Part shown: in pieces, positions 7,147 to 14,203 of the stretch | How positions within the stretch are numbered: position 1 is the first letter of the stretch | Layout: each line of letters begins with the position of its first letter | Virus record (IMG/VR): IMGVR_UViG_3300047550_004626 | Span: 1 to 40,460 of that record | Source of the DNA: a virus | Length of the DNA stretch: 40,460 bases | Reading direction: 5' to 3' (one strand) | Made by a program: the position numbers and the translations under genes | Notes under the pieces: model-generated | Databases searched by the model: none | Told to the model about the DNA's origin: nothing | What the model saw: only the letters and a program-made list of their open reading frames with translations

Positions 7147-8028
7147 ATGATACTTGTAGACTATTCCGGTATAGCTATATCAGCGATTCATCAAGGACTA
7201 GCTTTCTCTAAGAAGCCACTCGATGAAGGTCTGATTCGGCACATGATTCTGAATACGCTCAGAATGTATAATGTCAAGTTTCGTAATGACTATGGGCGTA
7301 TGATTCTATGCTGTGATGGTGGTTCTGTCTGGCGTAAGAAGATCTTTCCGGAATATAAAGCTTCACGGGCCAAGGGACGTGAGGAATCCTCGATGGACTG
7401 GAATGAAGTCTTTCGTATCTTGAATCTGGTGCGTGAAGAGGTCCGTGAGAACCTCTCATTTGAGGTCATTCATATTCAAGGTGCGGAGGCGGATGATGTC
7501 ATTGCCACATTGGCCGAGATGACACAGGAGTTTGGTAAGAACGAGCCTGTTATGATAATCTCGGCAGATCATGACTTCATTCAACTTCAGAAGTACTCGA
7601 ATGTGAAGCAATTTTCTCCTCGGACCAAGCAACTCATAACACATGAAGACCCAATACGTCATTTACGCGAGAAGATTCTTCGAGGTGATTCAGGTGATGG
7701 TGTGCCTAATGTGCTTTCACACAATGAATCCTTTGTAAAAGAAGGTGCTCGACAGACACCATTGCGTACTAAGCAAGTCAATGAATGGCTGGAACGATGG
7801 AATGAATTGCTCGAATACGATGATGACACGGTCTTAAAATCCAATTTCAATCGCAATCGGGAATTGATTGATCTTTCATGCATACCAGCCCAGATAAAGA
7901 ATGAGATTCAGAAAGCCCATGGTATGCACAATCAAAATGAATCGTCGAAGATTCTTCCATACTTTATGCAAAAACGATGCTCGGCTTTGACATCGCTGAT
8001 TTCGGATTTTATGCCTATTGGTGTATAG
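7147..8028 (+). CDS. rnh: RNase H / FEN-1 family 5'-3' nuclease (T4 rnh-like)
   Basis: 293 residues (T4 RNase H has 305). It removes RNA primers from Okazaki fragments at the phage replication fork. The acidic two-metal site is complete: D5 (LVDYSG), D57 (CCDGG), E114-A-D116-D117, D141-H-D143 and D181-x-x-D184 (GDSGDGVPN). The helical arch motif W-R-K-K-x-F-P-E-Y-K-A-S-R is present. It belongs with gp59 and gp32 functionally, although here it is about 9 kb away from them. Confidence 0.95.
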   Translation: MILVDYSGIAISAIHQGLAFSKKPLDEGLIRHMILNTLRMYNVKFRNDYGRMILCCDGGSVWRKKIFPEYKASRAKGREESSMDWNEVFRILNLVREEVRENLSFEVIHIQGAEADDVIATLAEMTQEFGKNEPVMIISADHDFIQLQKYSNVKQFSPRTKQLITHEDPIRHLREKILRGDSGDGVPNVLSHNESFVKEGARQTPLRTKQVNEWLERWNELLEYDDDTVLKSNFNRNRELIDLSCIPAQIKNEIQKAHGMHNQNESSKILPYFMQKRCSALTSLISDFMPIGV

Positions 8029-8037
8029 ATATTAAAT

Positions 8038-8472
8038 ATGAATCCACTTAGACAAAAGCCGACTTTGATATTCGAGATGCTTGACATCATTGAAAAGGCG
8101 CCTACGCGCAATGATAAGATTGAGGCGCTTCGCTATATGCGATGTTTGGAACTTGAAGCTATTCTTCAAATTAACTATCATCCTGATGTTCAACTTGATC
8201 TTCCAAGTTGGCCAATTGATTTTGAAAAGGATAACGGCGATCCTGATATGTCTGCTATGCGGACACGAAATGTCATTCCTTATTTTCGAGATCTGATCAA
8301 ATCCAGTCCATTATCACAATCGCAGAAACTTAAAAAATTCATTGGAATACTTGAATCCGTCAATGAGCGTGAGGCAGAAGTCTTCATGCTTGCCAAAGAT
8401 CGCAAACTGATTCATAAATGGCCTTCTATAACAATTGATCTTGTTCGTGAAGCTATTCCCAATATCGTGTAA
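8038..8472 (+). CDS. Conserved T4-like phage protein (DUF6433-like)
   Basis: 144 residues. The order E-K-A-P-T-R-x-D-K-I-E-A-L-R, a degenerate Pro-rich middle, R-x-R-N-V-I-P-Y-F, then F-I-x-I-L-E-S-V-x-x-x-E-A and a final K-W-P-S-I-T-x-D-L-V-R-E-A-I-P matches a helical protein family I associate with T4-like phages of marine bacteria, usually found among replication genes. Function unknown. The stop overlaps the next start (TAATG), indicating coupling. Confidence 0.8.
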   Translation: MNPLRQKPTLIFEMLDIIEKAPTRNDKIEALRYMRCLELEAILQINYHPDVQLDLPSWPIDFEKDNGDPDMSAMRTRNVIPYFRDLIKSSPLSQSQKLKKFIGILESVNEREAEVFMLAKDRKLIHKWPSITIDLVREAIPNIV

Positions 8473-8678
8473 TGAATGAGACCATCAAATTTGGTTCACT
8501 CTGGGTACCTAAAGATTCGTCACTGAAGCGTGAAATCTATAAAGTCATATTAGATTCAGACTATGAAGGAGTGGTCGCTTCTACGGTGATTCGAATCAAT
8601 ACAAATCAGCCAGATTCGTTTATCTGGTTCAGTTCAATAGAAGAATTTCTAGACACTTTTATTCCAGTAAAACAATGA
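8472..8678 (+). CDS. Small phage protein, SH3-like beta fold likely
   Basis: 68 residues starting at ATG 8472, one base into the previous stop codon. The pattern is beta-rich: G-S-L-W-V-P near the N-terminus, R-E-I-Y-K-V-I-L-D, and an F-I-W-F-S-S-I-E-E-F-L-D-x-F end. Phage small proteins of this type describe a value or expression cue in a beta barrel; no assigned function is recognised. It overlaps the following start by 4 nt (ATGA). Confidence 0.75.
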   Translation: MNETIKFGSLWVPKDSSLKREIYKVILDSDYEGVVASTVIRINTNQPDSFIWFSSIEEFLDTFIPVKQ

Positions 8679-9202
8679 AAAATCAAGACTCCAATCAAAC
8701 GGTTTTAGACAATTTGAAGCATTATAGAAAAGATCTATCTGATAGATTGTGGTATGCTCTTCCATATAAAGTCCGTGATTATTATTATGATATTCATGAC
8801 TGGCTTTTTCCTAAAAATAAATGGGCCAGTAAGATCATTCCTAATCATTGGACTGACAAGAAGGATTTGATACCAGAATTTCTATATGCGGCAATCATCG
8901 ATTTCGTTGAAAATGAAAGGGCTTTAGAACTATTCGAATGGGATAAAAAAGACAAAGGCAAAATTGAAAAGATCTATAATTGGGCCAAGTTCGAACGGTT
9001 TGCCTTTCAGAAAGACATTGAGGATAGTTATCCTTCAATTGACATCGATGGCATTGAAGCTATGTTCAATTCGAATGAGTATGACGTGGCTTCGAGTAAA
9101 GAATTGTATGCTAAGACAAAAAAATTGAAAGCTCAATTTGAAAAGATTGAGACTCAGCATTTGACATGGATAGTGCAGAATCGCAGTAAGCTTTGGACTT
9201 GA
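8675..9202 (+). CDS. Phage protein of unknown function, 175 aa
   Basis: Begins with an ATGA overlap. Aromatic-rich N-terminus (LSDRLWYALPYKVRDYYYD), then K-I-I-P-x-x-W-x-D-K, a helix (FLYAAIIDFVENE) and a Lys/Glu-rich C-terminal helix ending W-I-V-Q-N-R-S-K-L-W-T. Similar W-rich proteins with a W-x-D-K-x-x-L-I motif occur in large myoviruses. No enzyme motif is visible. It ends the run of four closely packed or overlapping genes beginning at 8038. Confidence 0.78.
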   Translation: MKNQDSNQTVLDNLKHYRKDLSDRLWYALPYKVRDYYYDIHDWLFPKNKWASKIIPNHWTDKKDLIPEFLYAAIIDFVENERALELFEWDKKDKGKIEKIYNWAKFERFAFQKDIEDSYPSIDIDGIEAMFNSNEYDVASSKELYAKTKKLKAQFEKIETQHLTWIVQNRSKLWT

Positions 9203-9217
9203 TTTGAAATTTAGCGA

Positions 9218-9246
9218 TTTACTTTGTGCTATTGATAGCGTATAAT
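9218..9246 (+). promoter_or_regulatory. Sigma70-like promoter with perfect -10
   Basis: TTTACT (9218-9223), 17-nt spacer, TATAAT (9241-9246). The -10 lies in the centre of a perfect palindrome, AGCGTA-TAAT-TACGCT (9237-9252), a possible operator. Upstream TTTGAAATTTAG is shared with the promoter at 12395. The ATG at 9261 is only about 8 nt beyond the expected start site. Confidence 0.7.
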
Positions 9247-9260
9247 TACGCTCATATATT

Positions 9261-9827
9261 ATGAATATATTCGTACTAGACAAAGACCCAATCAGCGCGG
9301 CCAAACAGCATTGCGATAAACACGTAATAAAAATGATTGTCGAAGCGGCTCAGATGCTTTCGACGGCACATCGAATATTAGACGGTGTTGAAATTAGAGA
9401 ATCCCGCACTCTGGCCAATGGCACCGTACGTTCAGTCAAAGTATGGAAACATTTCGATCAGACCATGGATTCCGCTTTATATCAGGCTACACATGCCAAT
9501 CATCCTTCGAATCTATGGACACGCCATACGCGTGAAAACTATAAGTGGCATTATGAACTCTTTCGGGCATTATGCGACGAATATACACACCGGTATGGCA
9601 AGATTCATGCCACAGATACAAAGCTTCGTACGCTTCTAGGCCAATTTCCGGCAAAGCTTAGTGACGGTCCACTTACACCATTTGCGTTAGCCATGAAGTC
9701 CCAACCTGAATGCATAGATGCTAACGATCCGGTTGGTTCATATCGTAAGTTCTATCAAACCAAGCAAGACAAATTTAGCATGAAATGGACCAATCGTGAG
9801 GTGCCATCTTGGTTTGTTTATAAATGA
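9261..9827 (+). CDS. Conserved phage/bacterial protein (HCDKHVxKM family)
   Basis: 188 residues. Recognisable by the N-terminal M-N-I-F-V-L-D-x-D-P, H-C-D-K-H-V-I-K-M-I-x-E-x-x-Q-M-L, N-H-P-x-x-L-W-x-R, N-Y-x-W, E-Y-x-H-R-Y-G-K-x-H, T-P-F-A-L-A-M and a final Y-x-x-K-x-x-x-x-M-x-W-T-N-R-x-x-P-x-W-F. Clustered His/Asp/Lys residues suggest an enzyme. Some annotations liken this family to pyrimidine-dimer glycosylases, but I see no clear DenV signature, so the function is left open. It is the first gene after a strong sigma70-like promoter. Confidence 0.82.
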   Translation: MNIFVLDKDPISAAKQHCDKHVIKMIVEAAQMLSTAHRILDGVEIRESRTLANGTVRSVKVWKHFDQTMDSALYQATHANHPSNLWTRHTRENYKWHYELFRALCDEYTHRYGKIHATDTKLRTLLGQFPAKLSDGPLTPFALAMKSQPECIDANDPVGSYRKFYQTKQDKFSMKWTNREVPSWFVYK

Positions 9828-9834
9828 TATCAGT

Positions 9835-10092
9835 ATGACATACAATTATCATTGTGATTCATGTGATGGTTTTTTTGAAAAGAACATTTCCATCTCAGAT
9901 CGCGAAAAGCCAATTAAGCGTCCGTGTCCTATCTGTAAAAAGAAAGGGCAGATCATTCGTATTTTCGAAGCTCCCTCAATCAATTATGAGGGTGCCATTT
10001 CAGACCTTAAGCGAGCTGGTTCCGGTTGGAATGACGTTCTGAACCGCGTCAAAAAATATGGCGGTCGTCATTCCACCGTAGAAACCAGATGA
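9835..10092 (+). CDS. FmdB-type zinc-ribbon protein
   Basis: Start chosen at ATG 9835, because the family begins with a short M-x-Y-x-Y-x-C segment; a longer frame would run into the preceding gene. 85 residues. It has the FmdB-like pattern Y-x-C-D-x-C near the N-terminus, C-P-I-C about 25 residues later, then a tail ending in G-G-R. FmdB-like proteins are small putative transcription regulators, also seen in T4-like phages. It overlaps the next gene by 4 nt. Confidence 0.85.
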   Translation: MTYNYHCDSCDGFFEKNISISDREKPIKRPCPICKKKGQIIRIFEAPSINYEGAISDLKRAGSGWNDVLNRVKKYGGRHSTVETR

Positions 10093-10814
10093 TTAGTCCT
10101 ACCATAGAATTCATTCGAGAGCGTGAATTCGAGCATACTTCCATTGACTTGGGGTATGCTGATCTTTCTACAATTGAGATTGATGGAAAACGACGATACG
10201 TTATTCCTACCAATACGCTCAAGCTAATCACGTATCCTTCTATCACAACGGTCCTTTCACATGGCAAGAATTATGCTCTTGAGAATTGGAAAAGACGTGT
10301 AGGCGAAGAAGAATCAAATCGTATTTCCCGTATTGCCTGTGATCGAGGTTCTGCCCTCCATTCATTGATGGAACGATACATCAACAATGAAAATATTGTT
10401 TTTGATGCTTCGATAATGCCCGATGCTGTTGCTATGTTTCGTGGAATCGTTCCGGAAATAAATATGCACATAGGGAAAGTTTTTCTACAAGAAAAACCCC
10501 TATATTCGAATCATTTGAAAGTTGCTGGTCGGACGGATTTGATCGCTGAATTTGATGGAAGACTATCGGTCATAGACTTCAAAACTTCAAAGCGAATCAA
10601 GACGCGATCCGAGATTGATAACTATTTCATTCAAACATGTGCATATTGCATAATGTTTGAAGAAAGAACCGGAATTCCGGTAGATAAATTGGTCATAATC
10701 ATGGCCGTCGATGGTCAAAGAAAACCTATTGTCTTTACAGACAATAGAGACAATTGGATAGATAGTTTACATAAGGCGATAACTAAATATGAAAAAGATC
10801 ACGGCTCCAATTAG
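10089..10814 (+). CDS. PD-(D/E)XK exonuclease, Cas4/RecB-MGME1-like
   Basis: 241 residues. Contains Y-P-S-I-T-T-V-L, R-V-G-E-E-E-x-N-R-I-S, a helix with R-G-S-A-L-H91, a Glu in F-L-Q-E135-K-P-L-Y-S, A-G-R-T-D150, I-D163-F-K165-T-S and a Q182-x-x-x-Y186 pair. These are motifs I-III and the QxxxY motif of RecB/Cas4-type nucleases, closest to the single-domain exonucleases of aquatic T4-like phages and mitochondrial MGME1. Probable role: processing ssDNA ends in replication or recombination. No iron-sulphur Cys cluster, so not true Cas4. Overlaps the ClpP-like gene by 26 nt. Confidence 0.9.
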   Translation: MISPTIEFIREREFEHTSIDLGYADLSTIEIDGKRRYVIPTNTLKLITYPSITTVLSHGKNYALENWKRRVGEEESNRISRIACDRGSALHSLMERYINNENIVFDASIMPDAVAMFRGIVPEINMHIGKVFLQEKPLYSNHLKVAGRTDLIAEFDGRLSVIDFKTSKRIKTRSEIDNYFIQTCAYCIMFEERTGIPVDKLVIIMAVDGQRKPIVFTDNRDNWIDSLHKAITKYEKDHGSN

Positions 10815-11415
10815 TAATGACACGGTCATCGATATTACAGATATCGCCGACATGAAAAAGAATACCAATAAGCCTTCCTTCTCAGAAAAAAACGCTGGAA
10901 GAATTTTGGAATACTATATTCTAGGTGAAATAGATGAAGCCGAAGAATACGCCGAATGGTTCAATCAGATTCGGAATTGCGGGCCAAATGATGTAGTGAT
11001 CTTTCATTTCAATTCTCCCGGTGGAGATCTATTCACGGCAATTCAGTTCATGCGTGTCATCAATGAATGCCAAGCATTAACCGTAGCCTCAATTGAAGGT
11101 GCATGCATGTCTGCGGCTACTTTGATCTTTCTGGCATGTGACACCTTTGAAGTATCTGCTCATTCCGCCATGATGATTCATAATTATTCCGGAGCAGCCT
11201 TTGGCAAAGGTGGAGAAATGCATTCTCAAATCACATTCGAATCCAAATGGATTGAAACTCTCTTCAAAGAAGTCTATATCAATTTTCTATCACAGGAAGA
11301 GATTCAGAATACGCTTAAAGGACAGGACCTATGGTTGACATCCTCTGAGATCGTACAGCGCCTAAATGAGCGGAAGGAGCTCAAAAAGGTATCAGAAGCC
11401 GCTTCCAAGCAATAA
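10789..11415 (+). CDS. ClpP-like serine protease (S14 family)
   Basis: 208 residues. The S14 catalytic triad is readable: S108 in G-A-C-M-S-A-A-T, H131 in M-M-I-H-N-Y-S-G, and D180 in K-G-Q-D-L-W-L-T. F-N-S-P-G-G-D (residues 74-80) is the oxyanion strand. An N-terminal extension of about 35 residues precedes the fold. The gene starts inside the exonuclease gene (26-nt overlap; an internal Met at codon 22 is an alternative). In many phages a ClpP-fold protease matures the capsid, but T4-like phages use a different prohead protease and this copy sits among DNA-metabolism genes, so a role in host or phage protein turnover is more likely. Confidence 0.9.
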   Translation: MKKITAPISNDTVIDITDIADMKKNTNKPSFSEKNAGRILEYYILGEIDEAEEYAEWFNQIRNCGPNDVVIFHFNSPGGDLFTAIQFMRVINECQALTVASIEGACMSAATLIFLACDTFEVSAHSAMMIHNYSGAAFGKGGEMHSQITFESKWIETLFKEVYINFLSQEEIQNTLKGQDLWLTSSEIVQRLNERKELKKVSEAASKQ

Positions 11416-11475
11416 GAATAATTAGCTTAGTGTGTAAGTAGCTGATTATCAGGCTGATTTTCTTTCATTTTCTTA

Positions 11476-11503
11476 TTTACAAACTGGGATTCTATGGTAT
11501 TAT
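11476..11503 (+). promoter_or_regulatory. Sigma70-like early promoter, extended -10
   Basis: TTTACA (11476-11481), 16-nt spacer ending TGG, TATTAT (11498-11503), so an extended -10 (TGn). Downstream TCTCAGAATGAA matches the copy at 6146. The ATG at 11513 lies about where transcription should begin. Confidence 0.65.
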
Positions 11504-11512
11504 TATCTCAGA

Positions 11513-11872
11513 ATGAATCAAGTAATTAAGAATAAAACCAAGCATTGGACCGGAAACGACCTGGTCAACATCCCGCGCGCGGCCTGTTCAACCTGTGGCG
11601 GCTGGACTTCAGGGGGTGGAATGAGTCACTATAGTCATTCCGATACTCCAATCCAAGGCCGGACTGGCTGCGTCTGCAAGGAGAACAGGCCTGTTGACAG
11701 TGCAAAGATCAAACTCAATCGCCTCAAGGACGAGGTTCTAAGCAACCTCAATGACGTCATCAGACATGACTCCCACTGGTTGGATTCCGAGTTTGACGGT
11801 AAGGACCTGATCATCAAAGAGATGATCACCAGTACCAAGCTCTTCCGCGTCACCCTCACTCCCATCGAATAA
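11513..11872 (+). CDS. Phage protein of unknown function with a Cys motif
   Basis: 119 residues if ATG 11513 is the start. This ATG lies in a block conserved in another promoter where it is not coding, so the true start could be further in; the frame becomes clearly coding by residue 10. Features: C-S-T-C-G-G-W-T near residue 25, C-V-C-K near residue 54 (possible zinc site), then a helical charged C-terminus (FDGKDLIIKEMITS). No family recognised. The region from 11550 to 11870 is noticeably more GC-rich than its neighbours. Confidence 0.7.
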   Translation: MNQVIKNKTKHWTGNDLVNIPRAACSTCGGWTSGGGMSHYSHSDTPIQGRTGCVCKENRPVDSAKIKLNRLKDEVLSNLNDVIRHDSHWLDSEFDGKDLIIKEMITSTKLFRVTLTPIE

Positions 11873-11877
11873 CGATT

Positions 11878-12141
11878 ATGAACTACGCTAAGCATATCCT
11901 ATCACCTAAGTGCGACGTGCACTTGGACGTTCAAAATACGCTCGAATGCATGATGGTACCGGCCGGTTCACTCCTTGATTATCAGTATGCGTTTACCGGC
12001 ACTGGCGAGCAGACGACTCAAAAATTTTATAGTTATCGAATCATTCGTCATGGTTTGCACGATGAAATCAAGGATGGCATCAGTGTTGTGCTCAATGAAA
12101 GCCAATGCCATGATGACGAACAATTTGACGAACTTGACTAA
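11878..12141 (+). CDS. Small phage protein of unknown function
   Basis: 87 residues starting 5 nt after the preceding stop. Mixed alpha/beta with three Cys and an acidic C-terminus (DDEQFDELD). The likely folded part includes a beta stretch (YQYAFTGTG, KFYSYRIIRH). No motif that allows a function call. Confidence 0.65.
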   Translation: MNYAKHILSPKCDVHLDVQNTLECMMVPAGSLLDYQYAFTGTGEQTTQKFYSYRIIRHGLHDEIKDGISVVLNESQCHDDEQFDELD

Positions 12142-12160
12142 CACCAGGCAAACTCTAGTT

Positions 12161-12346
12161 ATGAAAACAAAAAACACGATAAAAGGTTTTAACATCCTGC
12201 CTCACTACGCTGCCCGAAACATTGTCGCGGATTTGCTGGTTTTAGATGGGAAATATAATTGGAAATCGATTTGCATCGTGGCAGGCGAGCGCGAAAACAT
12301 TTTGGCAATCGCCCGCGAATGGGCAAAGAAAACTGGCCGGGATTAA
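12161..12346 (+). CDS. Small phage protein, 61 aa
   Basis: Start taken at ATG 12161, because a longer frame would lie inside the preceding gene. The product begins MKTKNTIKGF, contains N-I-V-A-D-L-L-V-L and ends in a helix (ENILAIAREWAKKTGRD). It could be an HTH-sized or adaptor protein. No family recognised; reality rests on spacing and direction. Confidence 0.55.
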   Translation: MKTKNTIKGFNILPHYAARNIVADLLVLDGKYNWKSICIVAGERENILAIAREWAKKTGRD

Positions 12347-12394
12347 ATAATCCTTGACTAATACTATAGCTACAACAAACTTTGAAATTTAGTG

Positions 12395-12423
12395 TTGTAC
12401 AATTTCAATAACTATGGTATGTT
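12395..12423 (+). promoter_or_regulatory. Sigma70-like promoter, extended -10
   Basis: TTGTAC (12395-12400), 17-nt spacer ending TGG, TATGTT (12418-12423). The -10 is flanked by an inverted repeat CTATG (12412-12416) and CATAG (12427-12431). The upstream TTTGAAATTTAG matches the one near 9205. The leader contains GGTT-GAGA-AACC, a small tetraloop hairpin (12432-12443). Confidence 0.6.
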
Positions 12424-12464
12424 AATCATAGGTTGAGAAACCAACAGAAACGAAGTAATACATT

Positions 12465-12815
12465 ATGAACAAAAGTAACATCACGCCTGTGGCCGTCAAG
12501 CCGGCAATAACCACCACAACTCCAACTGCCGTAAAGGCACAGACTTCCAATCGCCCTGTCGAAAAGATTCTGTCACGCGTTCAGGAAATGAACGACAAGA
12601 AAACCGTGCATTGGCTCAGCAAAACTTCGCGCACGATCGTGAATCATTATGATCTCACGGCCAAGAAACGCAAATGCACGGAAGCATATTGGAATGGTCT
12701 TATGACTCGCTATGAATCGTTGAGCGAGCATGCAAAGTCATTGAAGGCTTGGGATACCTATTGCAAATCCATCAATAAGTCTGAGAATCACACTGGTATC
12801 ACATTTGTAAGCTAA
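12465..12815 (+). CDS. Phage protein of unknown function, 116 aa
   Basis: First gene behind the promoter at 12395. The Thr/Ala/Val/Pro-rich N-terminal 30 residues look disordered; the rest is basic, helical and aromatic (HWLSKTSRTIVNHYDL, EAYWNGLMTRYESL), which suggests a nucleic-acid or protein-binding helical bundle. No motif identifies it. The next gene, 9 nt on, has one of the few clear Shine-Dalgarno sequences here. Confidence 0.72.
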   Translation: MNKSNITPVAVKPAITTTTPTAVKAQTSNRPVEKILSRVQEMNDKKTVHWLSKTSRTIVNHYDLTAKKRKCTEAYWNGLMTRYESLSEHAKSLKAWDTYCKSINKSENHTGITFVS

Positions 12816-12830
12816 TCATAAGGAATGACT

Positions 12831-13082
12831 ATGCCTAAAACAGGAACTGCAATCTATAACGAAAAGACTAATGAACTTGAAGTCACGCGTGCTGGATATA
12901 GTCAGCGCCATACGATTAAGTGCACAAACTTGAATCGTAATTCTGATCAGGTTCACGGTGTCGAGATCGATGGTGATAAGATCAACGTATTGACTTCTCC
13001 TCGAGGCAATAAGTCTGGTCCTCAGCGAAAGATTCAATATTCAATGAATTCGCTGTCCGGTGGTGGTTCCACTGGAATGTAA
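12831..13082 (+). CDS. Small phage protein, beta-rich with Gly-rich tail
   Basis: Two ATGs are possible, at 12825 and 12831. The AAGGA at 12820-12824 touches the first but is 6 nt from the second, so 12831 is chosen, giving 83 residues beginning MPKTGTAIYN. Beta-strand pattern (TKELEV-like NELEVTRAGYSQ, HGVEIDGDKINVL) and a final S-G-G-G-S-T-G-M tail. Unknown function. A strong terminator follows at once. Confidence 0.72.
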   Translation: MPKTGTAIYNEKTNELEVTRAGYSQRHTIKCTNLNRNSDQVHGVEIDGDKINVLTSPRGNKSGPQRKIQYSMNSLSGGGSTGM

Positions 13083-13088
13083 TCCATG

Positions 13089-13130
13089 AAGGAGAGTAGT
13101 AGTGTCATGCTGCTACTCTCCTTTATTTTT
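13089..13130 (+). terminator. Rho-independent terminator
   Basis: A 14-bp stem (AAGGAGAGTAGTAG / CTGCTACTCTCCTT, one G-T wobble) with a TGTCATG loop is followed by a T-rich tract. It ends the unit begun at 12395. Confidence 0.9.
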
Positions 13131-13131
13131 T

Positions 13132-13139
13132 CATAAATA
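13132..13139 (+). promoter_or_regulatory. T4-type late promoter element, variant CATAAATA
   Basis: CATAAATATC begins right after the terminator T-tract and ends 5 nt before ATG 13145. An isolated late unit for the zinc-repeat protein is therefore plausible, with an essentially leaderless transcript. Confidence 0.5.
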
Positions 13140-13144
13140 TCATT

Positions 13145-13402
13145 ATGAAAAATTCTACCTGCACATTCTGTGGTGCTTCGAACTATGGCTATTCGTGTGT
13201 CTTTTCACCGACCAAGAGGCATCGGCATTCCGCTGATTCAGATGCTTGTGTCTGGTGTGGCTCGAAAAACTATGGGCCATGTATTTTCTCTCCGGAAGGA
13301 TATCATGAACACGGACATGGTTCCAAGGGATGCGTCTGGTGCGGCTCAAAGCTACGTGGGAACAATTGTGTTTTCTCTCCTTCTGGTCGTCACGAATGGT
13401 AA
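13145..13402 (+). CDS. Triple zinc-binding repeat protein
   Basis: 85 residues made of three near-identical units of about 28 residues. Each has C-x2-C-G-(A/S), a short N-Y-G-type loop, C-x-F-S-P and a His pair. The ligands are C6/C9/C18/H26/H28, C35/C38/C46/H54/H56 and C63/C66/C75/H83. The third unit ends H-E-W. The pattern predicts three small independent zinc sites with almost no sequence outside the repeats. I associate related C-x-x-C-G...C-x-x-S-P modules with aquatic phages, but the function is unknown to me. It is preceded by a terminator and a late-type element. Confidence 0.85.
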   Translation: MKNSTCTFCGASNYGYSCVFSPTKRHRHSADSDACVWCGSKNYGPCIFSPEGYHEHGHGSKGCVWCGSKLRGNNCVFSPSGRHEW

Positions 13403-13417
13403 GATCGGTTTTATATT

Positions 13418-13795
13418 ATGAAAACGGCCACTATTGAAGCGAATCAATGGAATCAGGAATACATTCTAAGAATTTCTTCGGGATTTGAAATTCCATTAGA
13501 TATTAACGATAGACCAAATCCAGAAGCGTGGACATGGACCAATCGACCCAAAAAGGGTGTGGATGACTATTATCCCATGATTGTAACGGGGCAGCCTATT
13601 GTTCGTCACTTTTCTAAATCTACTCATACATGGTATGATTCAGAACATGCTAAATATGTTCCGTTCAATGATATGTCACACAGTATCACTGAGACTAAGA
13701 CAACAGCAATAAAGAAAGAACTAAAATTAGAATCAAATAAATTCGGTGACAATGCCGAAATAGGCTTTTCAAGCATAGAAAACTTTTTTGCATAA
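13418..13795 (+). CDS. Phage protein of unknown function, 125 aa
   Basis: Begins MKTATIEANQ, 15 nt after the preceding stop. Aromatic and Pro-rich N-terminal half (RPNPEAWTWTNRPKK, VDDYYPMIVTGQPI) suggests beta structure; the C-terminal third is charged and helical. No motif or membrane segment. The next start lies 1 nt after its stop, so co-translation is likely. Confidence 0.72.
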   Translation: MKTATIEANQWNQEYILRISSGFEIPLDINDRPNPEAWTWTNRPKKGVDDYYPMIVTGQPIVRHFSKSTHTWYDSEHAKYVPFNDMSHSITETKTTAIKKELKLESNKFGDNAEIGFSSIENFFA

Positions 13796-13796
13796 T

Positions 13797-14015
13797 ATGA
13801 TTCACTATAAAGATATGACATTTTGTACCGGTGCAGGTTGCACTAAATTTTCCCGGTGTCCTAAAGCACTCACGGAAAATGTTATGAAAGAAGCTCGTCA
13901 ATGGTTGGGCAATACCGATGTTTCTATTCGTCGATATGAGAATCCGACGCTTCTGGATTGTTATGATGGAGGAATCAAAACTCAAGTATTTCTACGTGAA
14001 AATAAAGGAGAATAA
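13797..14015 (+). CDS. Conserved small phage protein (MxHYKDxTFC type)
   Basis: Start at ATG 13797, 1 nt after the preceding stop (an upstream TTG at 13788 is rejected). 72 residues beginning MIHYKDMTFC, with C-x4-C-x4-C spacing in the first 25 residues and an A-R-Q-W-L-G helix. Small proteins with H-Y-K-D-x-T-F-C and three clustered Cys are widespread in phages; they may bind zinc. Function unknown. Confidence 0.78.
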   Translation: MIHYKDMTFCTGAGCTKFSRCPKALTENVMKEARQWLGNTDVSIRRYENPTLLDCYDGGIKTQVFLRENKGE

Positions 14016-14023
14016 AGGTTACT

Positions 14024-14203
14024 ATGAAAATGAATACTGCTTTGAAAGATGAACCGGTGTATGAACATGTTCTGATTGATGCCGACAGCGGCCGTGTGAT
14101 ATCAGAGAAACATTTCTTTACACTGAATGAAGTGTATCATAAGAACAATGGATTCGGCTTAAACAATATTCGAATCAAATATGTCCGTGTCAATAAAGAT
14201 TAA
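14024..14203 (+). CDS. Small phage protein, 59 aa
   Basis: ATG 14024, preceded by AAAGG at a 6-nt spacing, one of the rare Shine-Dalgarno matches in the window. 59 residues beginning MKMNTALKDE, with a beta-like segment E-H-V-L-I-D-A-D-S-G and a Tyr/Arg/Lys end. Its TAA directly abuts the next ATG. No family recognised. Confidence 0.7.
   Translation: MKMNTALKDEPVYEHVLIDADSGRVISEKHFFTLNEVYHKNNGFGLNNIRIKYVRVNKD

Noticed and set aside
11416-11475. CTGATTATCAG near 11450 as a terminator after the ClpP-like gene
   Set aside because: Stem of only about 4 bp with a 3-nt loop; the downstream T-rich stretch is interrupted.
11975-12160. 123-aa frame starting at 11975
   Set aside because: Its first half overlaps the 11878-12141 gene and has low-complexity out-of-frame character; only the part from 12161 is kept.
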